Source: Pseudomonadota bacterium
Lineage (GTDB): Bacteria > Myxococcota_A > UBA796 > SXON01
Length of the DNA: 64,000 nucleotides
Direction of reading: 5' to 3'
Assembly (NCBI GenBank): GCA_030685065.1
Contig: JAUXQH010000175.1
Location: 1 to 64,000, forward strand
The translations under genes and the position numbers were made by a program. A model generated the notes under the pieces. It was not told the origin of the DNA and did not search any database. It was given only the letters and a program-made list of their open reading frames with translations. This document shows positions 42,969 to 50,800 of this stretch, in pieces. The first letter of the stretch is position 1; every line of letters begins with the position of its first letter.

Positions 42969-43217
42969 TCAGCCACGGACGCGCAGGCTGACGGGGTCCT
43001 CGAGGTCCCCGACGGCCTCGACCGGGCAGCTCTCGAGCGCGGACCGGAACAGCGCTTCCTCGTCCGGGCGGTGCTCGCGGACGTAGGCCTTGCGATCGGC
43101 ATCGCGCCCGAAGATCTCGGGTGACACATCGGTGCATGTGTCACAGCTGATACATCGCGTATCCACGAACCAGGCGCCGCTCACGTTTTGCGCGTGACGA
43201 CGATTCGGATCAGCCAA
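42969..43217 (-). CDS. Single-cluster [4Fe-4S]-type ferredoxin
   Basis: An 82-residue ferredoxin with CISCDTC (CxxCxxC) and a distant CPVEAV proline-cysteine, enough for one cubane cluster. It starts at TTG 43217, which looks unusual but has AGGAG six bases upstream. It overlaps the 3' end of radical SAM gene rSAM1 by eight bases, which suggests it is the electron donor for these enzymes (inference). A perfect 9-bp palindrome, GTGACACAT-N6-ATGTGTCAC, lies inside the coding sequence. Confidence 0.88.
   Translation of the reverse strand: MADPNRRHAQNVSGAWFVDTRCISCDTCTDVSPEIFGRDADRKAYVREHRPDEEALFRSALESCPVEAVGDLEDPVSLRVRG
43121..43144. repeat. Perfect 9-bp inverted repeat in the ferredoxin gene
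   Basis: GTGACACAT (43121-43129), CGGTGC spacer, ATGTGTCAC (43136-43144). A related TGATACATCG follows at 43148-43157. The form is operator-like. Confidence 0.6.
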
Positions 43218-44307
43218 GTCTCACTCCTCTCACGATTGCGGCCGACGCGGTGACGGGCGCACCCGCCGGCTGCGGGATGGTGCCGCCGCCATTGAGGCGC
43301 TGGCCGTGGTCGTCCGGCTGCTCGTCGCTCCGCATCCCGCGACGGGCCTCGACACGGGCGACGAGCTCCGGTTCGGGCTCGCGTCGGAGGACCCGACGCA
43401 TCACGTCGACCACGCTGCCGGTGAGCGGGAAGAGCTCGGCGGGGTCGTAGTGGTAGCCCATGCTGTACAGGCCCGCGCACACCGGATCGAGCGCGCATGC
43501 GTCACAGGCGGGGGCCTTTCCGTGCAGGAATTGCTTCTGGAGCACGAAGCCCTTCTTGTCGAGGAAGCGGATGCACCGCTCCTCTTCCTTGACGATCTTC
43601 CGTGTCTCCGTGGAGCACTCCGCGAAGTCCGGCATGTAGCAGAGGGGGACCCGCTCGGCGCGGAAGGTGCGGCCGGTGGAGGAGAGGTACTCCATCGCGA
43701 GCCGCAGCGACACCTCGAACTCCGCGAGCTTCGGGATCACGTCGGGGTGACGCTCCGCGCGGTTCATGTTCGGGTCCATGTTGTTCCACACGAAGTGGCG
43801 GACATGGGAGTGGCGGTCGCACACCCACATGACGGTCTCGTGCAGATGGTCGCTGTTGTAGGCGTTGATCACCGTGTTGATGTCGGCGGTGATGCCGACG
43901 CGCTGCACGTTGGTCAGCGCGGCGTCGATGAGGGACCAGGACGCCGGGGTCTGGGTGAGGAAGTCGTGCACCTCGGGGCGGCACGAGTGCAGCGACAGGT
44001 GCACGTGCGTCAGCCCGGCGTCCACCAGCTCGGTGAGGAACGCGAGATCGGCGATGCGCTGCCCGTTGGTGATCATCCGGATGAACAGGCCCCGCGCCTT
44101 GGCGTAGCGGATCGCGGGGAGCAGCAGCGGGGCGATGGTGGGCTCGCCGCCGGTGAGGATGACGCCGTCGTAGTCGCGCGCGACCAGGTCATCGATCATG
44201 CCGCGGAGCTCGAGGTCCTCGAGCTCGACGCCGCTGGGGGGGTTGGAGCAGAAGCGGCAGTGCTGCTTGCAGTCACGCGTGAGCTGGAGGTACCCGAGGT
44301 TGGCCAC
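43210..44307 (-). CDS. Radical SAM protein with SPASM-like C-terminus (rSAM1)
   Basis: A 365-residue radical SAM enzyme. The SAM-binding cluster motif is C13-KQH-C17-RF-C20, followed by the GGEP motif (LTGGEPTIAP) and NGQR. A C-terminal ACDACALDPVCAGLYSMGYHY gives a Cys-x2-Cys-x5-Cys auxiliary cluster site of the SPASM/twitch type, as in peptide-modifying enzymes. Its GTG start directly follows the rSAM2 stop and its end overlaps the ferredoxin start. I could not match it to a named maturase; the fold and context point to peptide modification. Confidence 0.85.
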   Translation of the reverse strand: MANLGYLQLTRDCKQHCRFCSNPPSGVELEDLELRGMIDDLVARDYDGVILTGGEPTIAPLLLPAIRYAKARGLFIRMITNGQRIADLAFLTELVDAGLTHVHLSLHSCRPEVHDFLTQTPASWSLIDAALTNVQRVGITADINTVINAYNSDHLHETVMWVCDRHSHVRHFVWNNMDPNMNRAERHPDVIPKLAEFEVSLRLAMEYLSSTGRTFRAERVPLCYMPDFAECSTETRKIVKEEERCIRFLDKKGFVLQKQFLHGKAPACDACALDPVCAGLYSMGYHYDPAELFPLTGSVVDVMRRVLRREPEPELVARVEARRGMRSDEQPDDHGQRLNGGGTIPQPAGAPVTASAAIVRGVRLG

Positions 44308-46098
44308 TCAGGACCGCCGGCCGGCGTGAAGATCGATGAACGGCACCGGCTCGTTACCGGGCACCGGCACGCGCGGCGAAGCGGGGAGGGGCGGGGCGCC
44401 GTCCCGCAGGCGGGGCGACACATCGGTGATTTCGAGCCGGCGCACGACCTCGGCCGTATCTCCCGTGAGCGGCACCAGCTGCCGGAAGCCGTGCGCGCGG
44501 ATCGACTGGATGTGCGCGCCCTCGCAGACGTTGTCGGCGGGGCAGGCGCGGCAGCGCGAGGACTTCACGCGGTAGGTCTGCTCGATGTGTCGGTCCACGA
44601 AGGGCTCGATCGCGCGGCGGCCGTCGTCATGGAACAGGCTGGCGTCCAGGATGCGGAGCGGGCGCTCGAGGTGGGCGCCGGGGGCGAGGCAGGCCGGGAG
44701 GTTCTGCGCGCGCGTGCCGGCCGGGAGGGCCCCGAAGAACGCGCGCCAGTCCGGGTCGAGCGTCGCGGAGAGCTCGGCCGTGGCGCGGGTGGGCGCGTGG
44801 AGGATCCACGTGGAGGGGATGGACGGGAGCGCCTGGAGGGCCGCGCACATCTCGAGGTCGAGGTGAACCTCGACCTCGACGCCGGCGTGGAGGAGCGGGA
44901 TGTGGAGGAGCGGGCCGAGGTGCTCGGGGAGGGTGGCCACGATCCGGGAGCCCGCCGCGAGTGACACAAGTGAACCATCTGGCGTGTATCGATCGGCCCG
45001 AAGGTAGAGCGGACCGTGCGGATCGGCGGGGATGCTCGAGACGCCGAGGAGGCGGGCGCCGCCCGGGAGCGCCGCGGGATCGGGGGGGCGTTGCGGGGGG
45101 CTCGCCCCCCGCCCCAAGAGCGTCGGATCCCCGACCCACCACACGTCGAACCGGGCGGCGGTGTGGTCCGCCACGTGCTTGTCGAGCGCCGAACAGAACG
45201 GCTCGATGAAGCAGTGGGGGCAGCGCTCCTTGTCGCGACAGTCGATCGCCGTCCCCTCGTCGAGGTAGCGGCGGAACTGGGTGCGGCGCCCGCCCACCTC
45301 GTCGAGCATCTTGTGGGGGTCCTGGATGAGCTCCTCCATGTCCTCCAGATGGGAGACGGGGAAGCGGTTCGTCCAGATGTGGAATTGGGACGAGCGGGAG
45401 AGGCGGAACACGCGCCGGAGGGCGTCCCGGTGCTCCTCGGGGTCATAGAAGAGGTCCGCCCGGTTGTCCCACGCGACGCCTTGCGGGATGACGTGGAGCA
45501 GGTCGAATTCCTTGACGCCCACGCGCGCGCACAGAGCGACGATGGCCTCGAGATGTTCGACGTTCTGCTTGTTGATGCACACATCGACGTTGACGACGCA
45601 CCGACCGTCACGAACGGCGCGCATCATCGCCTTCATGAGGTTGTCGAAACCGTTTTTCGTGCGCGTCAGTCGGTCGTGCAGCGCCGGCGTGTGCCCGTGG
45701 AGCGAGAACGTGATCTCGTCGAGCCCCGCGTCCATCGCGGCGTGGAAAAAGGCGCGATCGGCGAGCTTCTGCCCGTTGGTCACCGTTTGAACCCAGCGGT
45801 AGCCGGCCTCCTTGCCGTAGCGGATCGCGTCATGGAAGCGGGGGTGGATCGAGCCTTCTCCTCCGCTCACGACGAGCCGCGTCGCGTCCTTCTCCTCGCG
45901 ACCGCGCCGGATCTCGGTCTGGATGTCCTCGAACGGCATGAAGCGGCCGTCCTGCGCCTCGGCGTCCAGACAGAAGACGCACTTGCTGTTGCAGGCGGCC
46001 GTGAGCCGGACCCAGTGCTTGATCTCGTTCGCGACCCGCTCGTGGTCGAACGTGCGCGAGGGGAGAAGGGGAGCGGCCGGCGTGGCCTCGATCGGCAT
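44308..46098 (-). CDS. Radical SAM protein with long C-terminal extension (rSAM2)
   Basis: A 596-residue protein. The radical SAM domain has C36-NSK-C40-VF-C43; the SAM-binding GGEP motif is altered to GGEGS. An auxiliary-type CRDKERCPHCFIEPFC lies near residue 310 and a second SPASM-like CRACPADNVCEGAH near the C-terminus, separated by an extra domain of about 200 residues. A GC-rich palindromic element encoding LGRGASPPQRPP is inserted near residue 330. Residues 30-130 are clearly paralogous to rSAM4. It has TACGTT six bases before its ATG and no ribosome-binding site. Confidence 0.85.
   Translation of the reverse strand: MPIEATPAAPLLPSRTFDHERVANEIKHWVRLTAACNSKCVFCLDAEAQDGRFMPFEDIQTEIRRGREEKDATRLVVSGGEGSIHPRFHDAIRYGKEAGYRWVQTVTNGQKLADRAFFHAAMDAGLDEITFSLHGHTPALHDRLTRTKNGFDNLMKAMMRAVRDGRCVVNVDVCINKQNVEHLEAIVALCARVGVKEFDLLHVIPQGVAWDNRADLFYDPEEHRDALRRVFRLSRSSQFHIWTNRFPVSHLEDMEELIQDPHKMLDEVGGRRTQFRRYLDEGTAIDCRDKERCPHCFIEPFCSALDKHVADHTAARFDVWWVGDPTLLGRGASPPQRPPDPAALPGGARLLGVSSIPADPHGPLYLRADRYTPDGSLVSLAAGSRIVATLPEHLGPLLHIPLLHAGVEVEVHLDLEMCAALQALPSIPSTWILHAPTRATAELSATLDPDWRAFFGALPAGTRAQNLPACLAPGAHLERPLRILDASLFHDDGRRAIEPFVDRHIEQTYRVKSSRCRACPADNVCEGAHIQSIRAHGFRQLVPLTGDTAEVVRRLEITDVSPRLRDGAPPLPASPRVPVPGNEPVPFIDLHAGRRS
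45082..45118 (-). repeat. 37-bp GC-rich palindromic element inside rSAM2
   Basis: The minus strand starts CTTGGGGCGGGGGGC and continues GAGCCCCCCGCAACGCCC, almost the same as 33435-33470. It is in frame and encodes LGRGASPPQRPP. Confidence 0.85.
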
Positions 46099-46104
46099 AC
46101 GTGG

Positions 46105-46110
46105 AACGTA
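46105..46110 (-). promoter_or_regulatory. -10 element of a probable leaderless promoter (rSAM2 operon)
   Basis: TACGTT ends six bases before the ATG at 46098. The divergent HExxH gene starts at 46113, so the rSAM2 promoter overlaps that gene's 5' end. Confidence 0.4.
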
Positions 46111-46112
46111 GC

Positions 46113-47264
46113 ATGCGACCCGCCGCTCCCTACACCCTCCCTGAGCACGGCGTCGTCTGGCTTACGCGGGCGCGATCGCGCTATCTGGCCCGTGCGGCGC
46201 GCCTCCTGCTCGACCCCACCTCCGTGCCGAGCTGGTTGATGTCCGCGTGGTCGGGGGTGCGCGAGCCCTTCGCCGACATTCTCCGCGCGCATCCAGGTGA
46301 CCTCCTCGCCGCGATCGCCCTCCCGCAGGTCGGCGCTCCGCTCTGCGCCGGCCGGCTCGACGAGGCGATTCCCCAGCTCCTCCTCGAGCTCTCCCGGCGG
46401 CGCGTCCTCGGGCGCGAGGGGATGTGGTGGCCCAACGTGGTACCGCGGCTCCTCTCCGCACCACGGGGCGTGGCGCGCACGTTCGACCCGCCGCTGATCG
46501 GCGCCCTGTTCTCCGACGGCGAGGTCGAGATCGCGGCGGGCGTACCCTGGGACGAGGGGGGGGAGCGCGCCTTCCTGCCGCTCGCCCGGGGCGGGTGGCT
46601 GGCGCTCGCGGACAACAACCCGCTCGCGCTGGTGGAGGCCCACCCCGACAAGTCGGGCAACGCGCTCTCCCTGGGCGGGCACACCGCGGAGGCCTGGGTG
46701 GAGGCCCTCGACGCGGCACGGGCGTTGATCGCGCGCGCGCTGCCGGACGTGGCGGCGGAACACGCGCAGGTGCTCGCGCTGGTGGTCCCGGTCGGCTTCG
46801 AGGCCGAAAAGAGCCTCTCGGCGAGCTACCGCGAGGCCATCGGCGTGGTGTACCTGACGCTCCACCCCAAGGTGGCGGTGCTCGCCGAGGCCCTCCTGCA
46901 CGAGGTCCAGCACAACAAGCTGAACCTGCTGTTGTGGAGCGACGCCCTTCTCCATGACGACGGCGTGCTCGTCAGCTCTCCCGTGCGGCCCGATCCTCGC
47001 CCGCTCCTCGGCGTCCTGCTCGCGGTGCACGCGTTCCTTCCCGTGGCGCAGCTCCACCTGGAGCTCCTCGCGCAGGGGCATCCGGCGGGGGATCCCGAGC
47101 GGCTGCGGCAGGTGATGCAGGCGAACCGCGAGGGGCTCGCGGTGCTCGCCGGGGCGCGCCCGACTGCGCTCGGGGCGGTGTTGCTCGACGGCATGCGGGC
47201 GTTGGAGCAGTGGCAGCGGGAGGCCGTCGGTCAGGCCACCGGTGGAGCCACCGGAGCCCGCTGA
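46113..47264 (+). CDS. HExxH-motif putative peptide beta-hydroxylase (aKG-HExxH type)
   Basis: A 383-residue protein with LLHEVQHNKLNLLL: His263, Glu264 and His267 form an HExxH metal site in a text (HExQHxKL) like the alpha-ketoglutarate-dependent HExxH peptide-modification proteins found in RiPP clusters, which hydroxylate a precursor side chain at the beta carbon. The remainder is helical with no signal peptide, so cytoplasmic. The ATG at 46113 has GGAA six bases upstream; an in-frame GTG at 46101 is an alternative. It is divergent from rSAM2 by 14 bases and its 3' end overlaps rSAM3 by 34 bases. Confidence 0.75.
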   Translation: MRPAAPYTLPEHGVVWLTRARSRYLARAARLLLDPTSVPSWLMSAWSGVREPFADILRAHPGDLLAAIALPQVGAPLCAGRLDEAIPQLLLELSRRRVLGREGMWWPNVVPRLLSAPRGVARTFDPPLIGALFSDGEVEIAAGVPWDEGGERAFLPLARGGWLALADNNPLALVEAHPDKSGNALSLGGHTAEAWVEALDAARALIARALPDVAAEHAQVLALVVPVGFEAEKSLSASYREAIGVVYLTLHPKVAVLAEALLHEVQHNKLNLLLWSDALLHDDGVLVSSPVRPDPRPLLGVLLAVHAFLPVAQLHLELLAQGHPAGDPERLRQVMQANREGLAVLAGARPTALGAVLLDGMRALEQWQREAVGQATGGATGAR

Positions 47265-48826
47265 CAGGACCCCCACACCGCCCGAGGCCCCGCCGCCTGG
47301 TAGAGCATCGTCTGATACAGCGATACATCGGGTGATACATCGGGTGATACATCGGGCGATGTATCGCCGGGGGTGTAGGTCTCCACCACGCAGCGGGGGA
47401 GCAGCTCCTGGAGCCGGGACAACGCGGCGGTGAAGCGCACCGCCGCCCCTTCGCCCGCCTCCACTCCGAGCAGCGGCGCCCGGATGCGGGTGAGGCCGGC
47501 CATCCGCTCCGCGGCGGCGGTGGTCATCGTGTCGAGCGGCTCGATCGGCCCCCAGACCTCGATCGTGGCGAAGCCGAGGCGCCGGGCCTCCCGGATGACG
47601 GCGGGGAGGCCGGGGTGGCTCCAGGGGGAGGCCCCGGCGAAGACGATGCCGCGTGCGCCGTCGGACGCCGCTCGGACGACGCGCTGGCGGAGCGTGCGCT
47701 CGGGTTCGGTGGGCCACGCGTCCCCGTAGGCGCGTCGCGTCGCGCAGCCGGGACACGCGAGGACGCAGGTCGCTTCGACGTGCAACACGATCGGATCCGG
47801 GCCGATCCGCGGGCGCTCCGGCACGGGGTCTCCCCCGCGCCAGGCGCGCACCCACGGCACGCTGGTCGAGGGGGAGCGCCCCGCGCGAGGAGGGGGAGGG
47901 CCCTCGTGTGGGGAGGGCGCGACCGGCGGGCTCTCGGGGGCCGCGGTGTCGACGGGCGTGACGATCTCGTCCCAGCCGAAGCGATCGGCGTAGCCGGCCG
48001 CCAGGCCGGGGCAGGCCGAGCGCACGGGGCACGCGACGCAGGGGGGGCCGTATCGGTAGGGCGCGGCTGGCTCGTCCATCCCAACCGGGAAGGCTCGCCG
48101 CGCGGCCGGGACATCGAGGCGATCGGCGGCGGCGGCGCGCTTGGGGCCGAGCACGCAGAGCGGAAGCCCCACGGTCTCCGCCTCGCGGCGGAGGCTCCAC
48201 GCGAGCGCCAGGGCGTCCTGGAGGGGGCCGCGCACCAGGGCCAGCCGCGGCAGGAGCATCCGCCACTCCGCGGCCGCTTGCCCGTCCCCACGGGCCAGGA
48301 TCCACCGCTGCCCATCCGCCCCGAGCCGCGGCACCAGCGCCGCCAGGGCGCCGATCTCTCCGGTGCCCGAGCGCGTCAGCACGGTGTTGACCCGGGTGGC
48401 GACGCCGGCGGCCACGAGGCGGCGTAGCCCCACCGAGGCCTGCTTGTGCGCCCCCTCTGCCTGGGTGAGCCAGTCGTGGAGCGCTGGCGTCGCGGCGTGC
48501 AGGGCGACCACGGCGTCGGTGAGGCCCGCGGCCTGGAGGCGCGTCGCCGCCCCCACCGCCGCGAGGATGCGACCGTTCGTCTGGATGCCGACCCGCGCGA
48601 AGCCCGCGGCGCGCGCGGCCTCGATGAGATCCGGGAGGTCGGGCCGGAGCGTGACCTCTCCCCCGGCGAGCCACACCGCGTCGGCGCCCGCGGCGCGTTC
48701 CCGCACGAGGAGCGCCGTGAGCTCGGCGAGCGTGGCGTCCGCGAGGGTGTCTCGGCGGGCGCCCTGGTCGCAGAAGCGGCAGCGGTTGTTGCAGCGATAG
48801 CCGGTCCGCAGGTCGAGCCAGGGCAT
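47231..48826 (-). CDS. Tandem-domain radical SAM protein (rSAM3)
   Basis: A 531-residue protein with two radical SAM-like domains. Domain 1: C12-NNR-C16-RF-C19, GGEVT in place of GGEP, and a SPASM-like CVACPVRSACPGL (263-275). A Pro-rich linker (about 295-345) joins domain 2, which carries C354-VLA-C358-PG-C361 and only a weak barrel. A 12-base repeat (47321-47366) encodes SPDV units near the C-terminus. Its ATG overlaps the stop of the GH36 gene, so the two are co-translated; the 3' end overlaps the HExxH gene tail-to-tail. Confidence 0.8.
   Translation of the reverse strand: MPWLDLRTGYRCNNRCRFCDQGARRDTLADATLAELTALLVRERAAGADAVWLAGGEVTLRPDLPDLIEAARAAGFARVGIQTNGRILAAVGAATRLQAAGLTDAVVALHAATPALHDWLTQAEGAHKQASVGLRRLVAAGVATRVNTVLTRSGTGEIGALAALVPRLGADGQRWILARGDGQAAAEWRMLLPRLALVRGPLQDALALAWSLRREAETVGLPLCVLGPKRAAAADRLDVPAARRAFPVGMDEPAAPYRYGPPCVACPVRSACPGLAAGYADRFGWDEIVTPVDTAAPESPPVAPSPHEGPPPPRAGRSPSTSVPWVRAWRGGDPVPERPRIGPDPIVLHVEATCVLACPGCATRRAYGDAWPTEPERTLRQRVVRAASDGARGIVFAGASPWSHPGLPAVIREARRLGFATIEVWGPIEPLDTMTTAAAERMAGLTRIRAPLLGVEAGEGAAVRFTAALSRLQELLPRCVVETYTPGDTSPDVSPDVSPDVSLYQTMLYQAAGPRAVWGSCQRAPVAPPVA
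47321..47366. repeat. 12-bp GATACATCG tandem repeat with inverted copy
   Basis: CGATACATCG (47321), GGTGATACATCG (47331), GGTGATACATCG (47343) and the inverted CGATGTATCG (47357-47366). On the minus strand it encodes DTSPDVSPDVSPDVS of rSAM3. Confidence 0.85.
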
Positions 48827-50688
48827 CAGCGCACCCACACTTCGCCGGCGCCGGGCGCGAGCGTGCGCGGGCCCGCGGCCGCGGTCTCTCCGCTCAGGAG
48901 GTCGGTGCCGCCGGGGCCCTCCACCACCGCGTCGAGGTCCCCCAGGTTGAGCAGGACGGTCGCGTCGTCGCCGATGGTCCAGGCCGTCGGGGCCTCGTCA
49001 TCGGGCACCCCGGCCTCCATGAACGGCCCGGCGTCGAAGCCCGAGACGAACGCCAGCGGATCGCGCGGGGTGGTGGGGAGCCCGGCGAGAGAGACCACGT
49101 CGGGGTCGAGGGCGCCGGCGAGGCGCGCGGGGTCGAGCGCGGCGAAGGCGTCTCCGAGGAGCCAGACGCCGCCCGAGGCCACGTTCGCGGCGATGGCGCC
49201 ACGGGCCTCTCCATCGGTGAACGGGGCGCGGAGCAGGAGGTTGTCCGCGTCGTTCCACCACCAGATCCCGTTCGCGAACGCGCGGGCTGCCGTGCTGCGG
49301 GCCTGCCACCGCAGGTAGGGCCGACGCGGGTCGGGGTCGACGTCGAACGCGATGTCCGCGCCCGAACGCCAGGAGTCGGCGTAGCCGACGCTCGGCAGCA
49401 TGGGCGCGCCGCACGCGAGAAACCAGGTGTCCTCGCCCATCGCGGAGCGGAGGAGCGCCATTCCGAGCCGGTAGGCCTCCGCCCCGGTCACGTTGTCGTG
49501 GCGCACGCCCTCGACCGCCCCGGCGTAGAGGAAGTCGAGCTTGAGATAGGCCCATCCATCCGCCACCTTGGCGGCGATCTGGCCGCGGAGCCACGCGGCC
49601 GCGTCCGGATGGGTGATGTCGAGGATCGCGTAGTCGTTGCCCGAGAGCCGGCCGTGCGTGAGCTCGTCGCCGTTGGCGTCGCGCACCCACCAGTCGGCGT
49701 TCGCGGCGTAGGTGTCGGTCGACCGGGCGACGTAGAACGGCGCCATCCAGAGCCCGGGCACCATTCCGGCGGCCGCGATCTCGGCGGCGAAGCCGGCGCT
49801 CCCGGAGGGGAAACGCTCGTTCGTCTCCCACTCGCCCCACGCGACCTCCCAGCCGTCGTCCACCTGGAACACCTCGATGGGCGCATGGGAGTCATCCAGG
49901 TTCGCCGCGGCGTCCAGGTTGTCGAGCAGGTCGGCCTCGGATGCTTCCCCGTAGTACTGATACCAGTCCGACCAGCCCACCCACGCGCCCCGCGTCGGCG
50001 TCCGCGCGGGCACCTCCGCCGCCCAGCCCTTCCACAGCCCGTGGGCGTCCCCGCCCACCTCGACCGAGAGCGGATCGAGCGTGATGGACTCCCCGGCGGC
50101 GAGCGGAATCCGCTCTCCGCGCATGCCGTACACCGCCCACGCCTCGGTCTCCGAGAAGGCCACGTAGAACTTCGTGCGCGTGACCCCTGTCGCCCCCACG
50201 AGCAGGGCGTCTCCGCCGGGCACGCCGACGAGCCCTGCCCACCAGGACGTCGCGCTTGTCTCCTGCGCGATCGTCTCGACGTCGCCGTCTCCCGCCGCGA
50301 GCGGCACGCCGTCCTCCACGGTCGGTGCGCCGAGCTCGGTGACGCCCGACCACGACCACGACTGGTAGCCCTGGCGCCAGAGGACGGCCTCGCCCGCGCC
50401 GTCCGCGAGCGCCCAGGTCCCGGTGAACACGACTCCCTCCAGCACGGCGCCCTCGGGACCCGCCGTGACGGTGGGGACGAACGCGCCGCCCACCACGGCC
50501 ACCGACACCTGGAGCTCTCCTTCCCCGCGGGCGGCCCCGGTCAGCGCGACCTCGCCGTGCTCCTCCCAGGTGAATGCGAGCGACGCGCCGTCCGCGCTTC
50601 GAATGGGCGTGGGGGTGGGCTCCGCGGTCGGGGCCCCGGTGCACCCGCAGATGTGCAATGAGACGAGGGCGCCCAAGGAGAATCGCAT
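48826..50688 (-). CDS. Exported GH36-type alpha-galactosidase-like lipoprotein
   Basis: A 620-residue glycoside hydrolase of the GH36 (melibiase) group. FQVDDGWE, YLKLDFLYAGAV (nucleophile aspartate) and RSGADIAFD (acid/base region) match the (beta/alpha)8 active site. The N-terminus (MRFSLGALVSLHICGC) looks like a lipoprotein signal, though the lipobox is unusual. GH36 enzymes release alpha-linked galactose or related sugars. Its ATG has TACACT six bases upstream and no ribosome-binding site. It is odd beside a radical SAM gene, and the stop/start overlap with rSAM3 suggests a functional link. Confidence 0.85.
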   Translation of the reverse strand: MRFSLGALVSLHICGCTGAPTAEPTPTPIRSADGASLAFTWEEHGEVALTGAARGEGELQVSVAVVGGAFVPTVTAGPEGAVLEGVVFTGTWALADGAGEAVLWRQGYQSWSWSGVTELGAPTVEDGVPLAAGDGDVETIAQETSATSWWAGLVGVPGGDALLVGATGVTRTKFYVAFSETEAWAVYGMRGERIPLAAGESITLDPLSVEVGGDAHGLWKGWAAEVPARTPTRGAWVGWSDWYQYYGEASEADLLDNLDAAANLDDSHAPIEVFQVDDGWEVAWGEWETNERFPSGSAGFAAEIAAAGMVPGLWMAPFYVARSTDTYAANADWWVRDANGDELTHGRLSGNDYAILDITHPDAAAWLRGQIAAKVADGWAYLKLDFLYAGAVEGVRHDNVTGAEAYRLGMALLRSAMGEDTWFLACGAPMLPSVGYADSWRSGADIAFDVDPDPRRPYLRWQARSTAARAFANGIWWWNDADNLLLRAPFTDGEARGAIAANVASGGVWLLGDAFAALDPARLAGALDPDVVSLAGLPTTPRDPLAFVSGFDAGPFMEAGVPDDEAPTAWTIGDDATVLLNLGDLDAVVEGPGGTDLLSGETAAAGPRTLAPGAGEVWVR

Positions 50689-50694
50689 TCGCTC

Positions 50695-50700
50695 AGTGTA
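50695..50700 (-). promoter_or_regulatory. -10 element of a probable leaderless promoter (GH36-rSAM3)
   Basis: TACACT on the minus strand, six bases before the ATG at 50688; no Shine-Dalgarno sequence. Confidence 0.45.
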
Positions 50701-50800
50701 TCGGCCAGGAAGCCGCACGGGTCCAGAAGTGCTAACGAGTGCGCGCGCCAGCTCGCTCGGGCGGGTGCGTCGTCCCGTGCCGCAAATGGAGGAGATCCAC

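Noticed and set aside
43210-44307. Assignment of rSAM1 as HxsC
   Set aside because: It has the usual radical SAM and SPASM-like motifs but not the HxsC-specific C-terminal text; left as unnamed.
48826-50688. GH36 protein as an unrelated insertion in the cluster
   Set aside because: The stop/start overlap with rSAM3 makes an accidental neighbour less likely, though a functional link is unproven.
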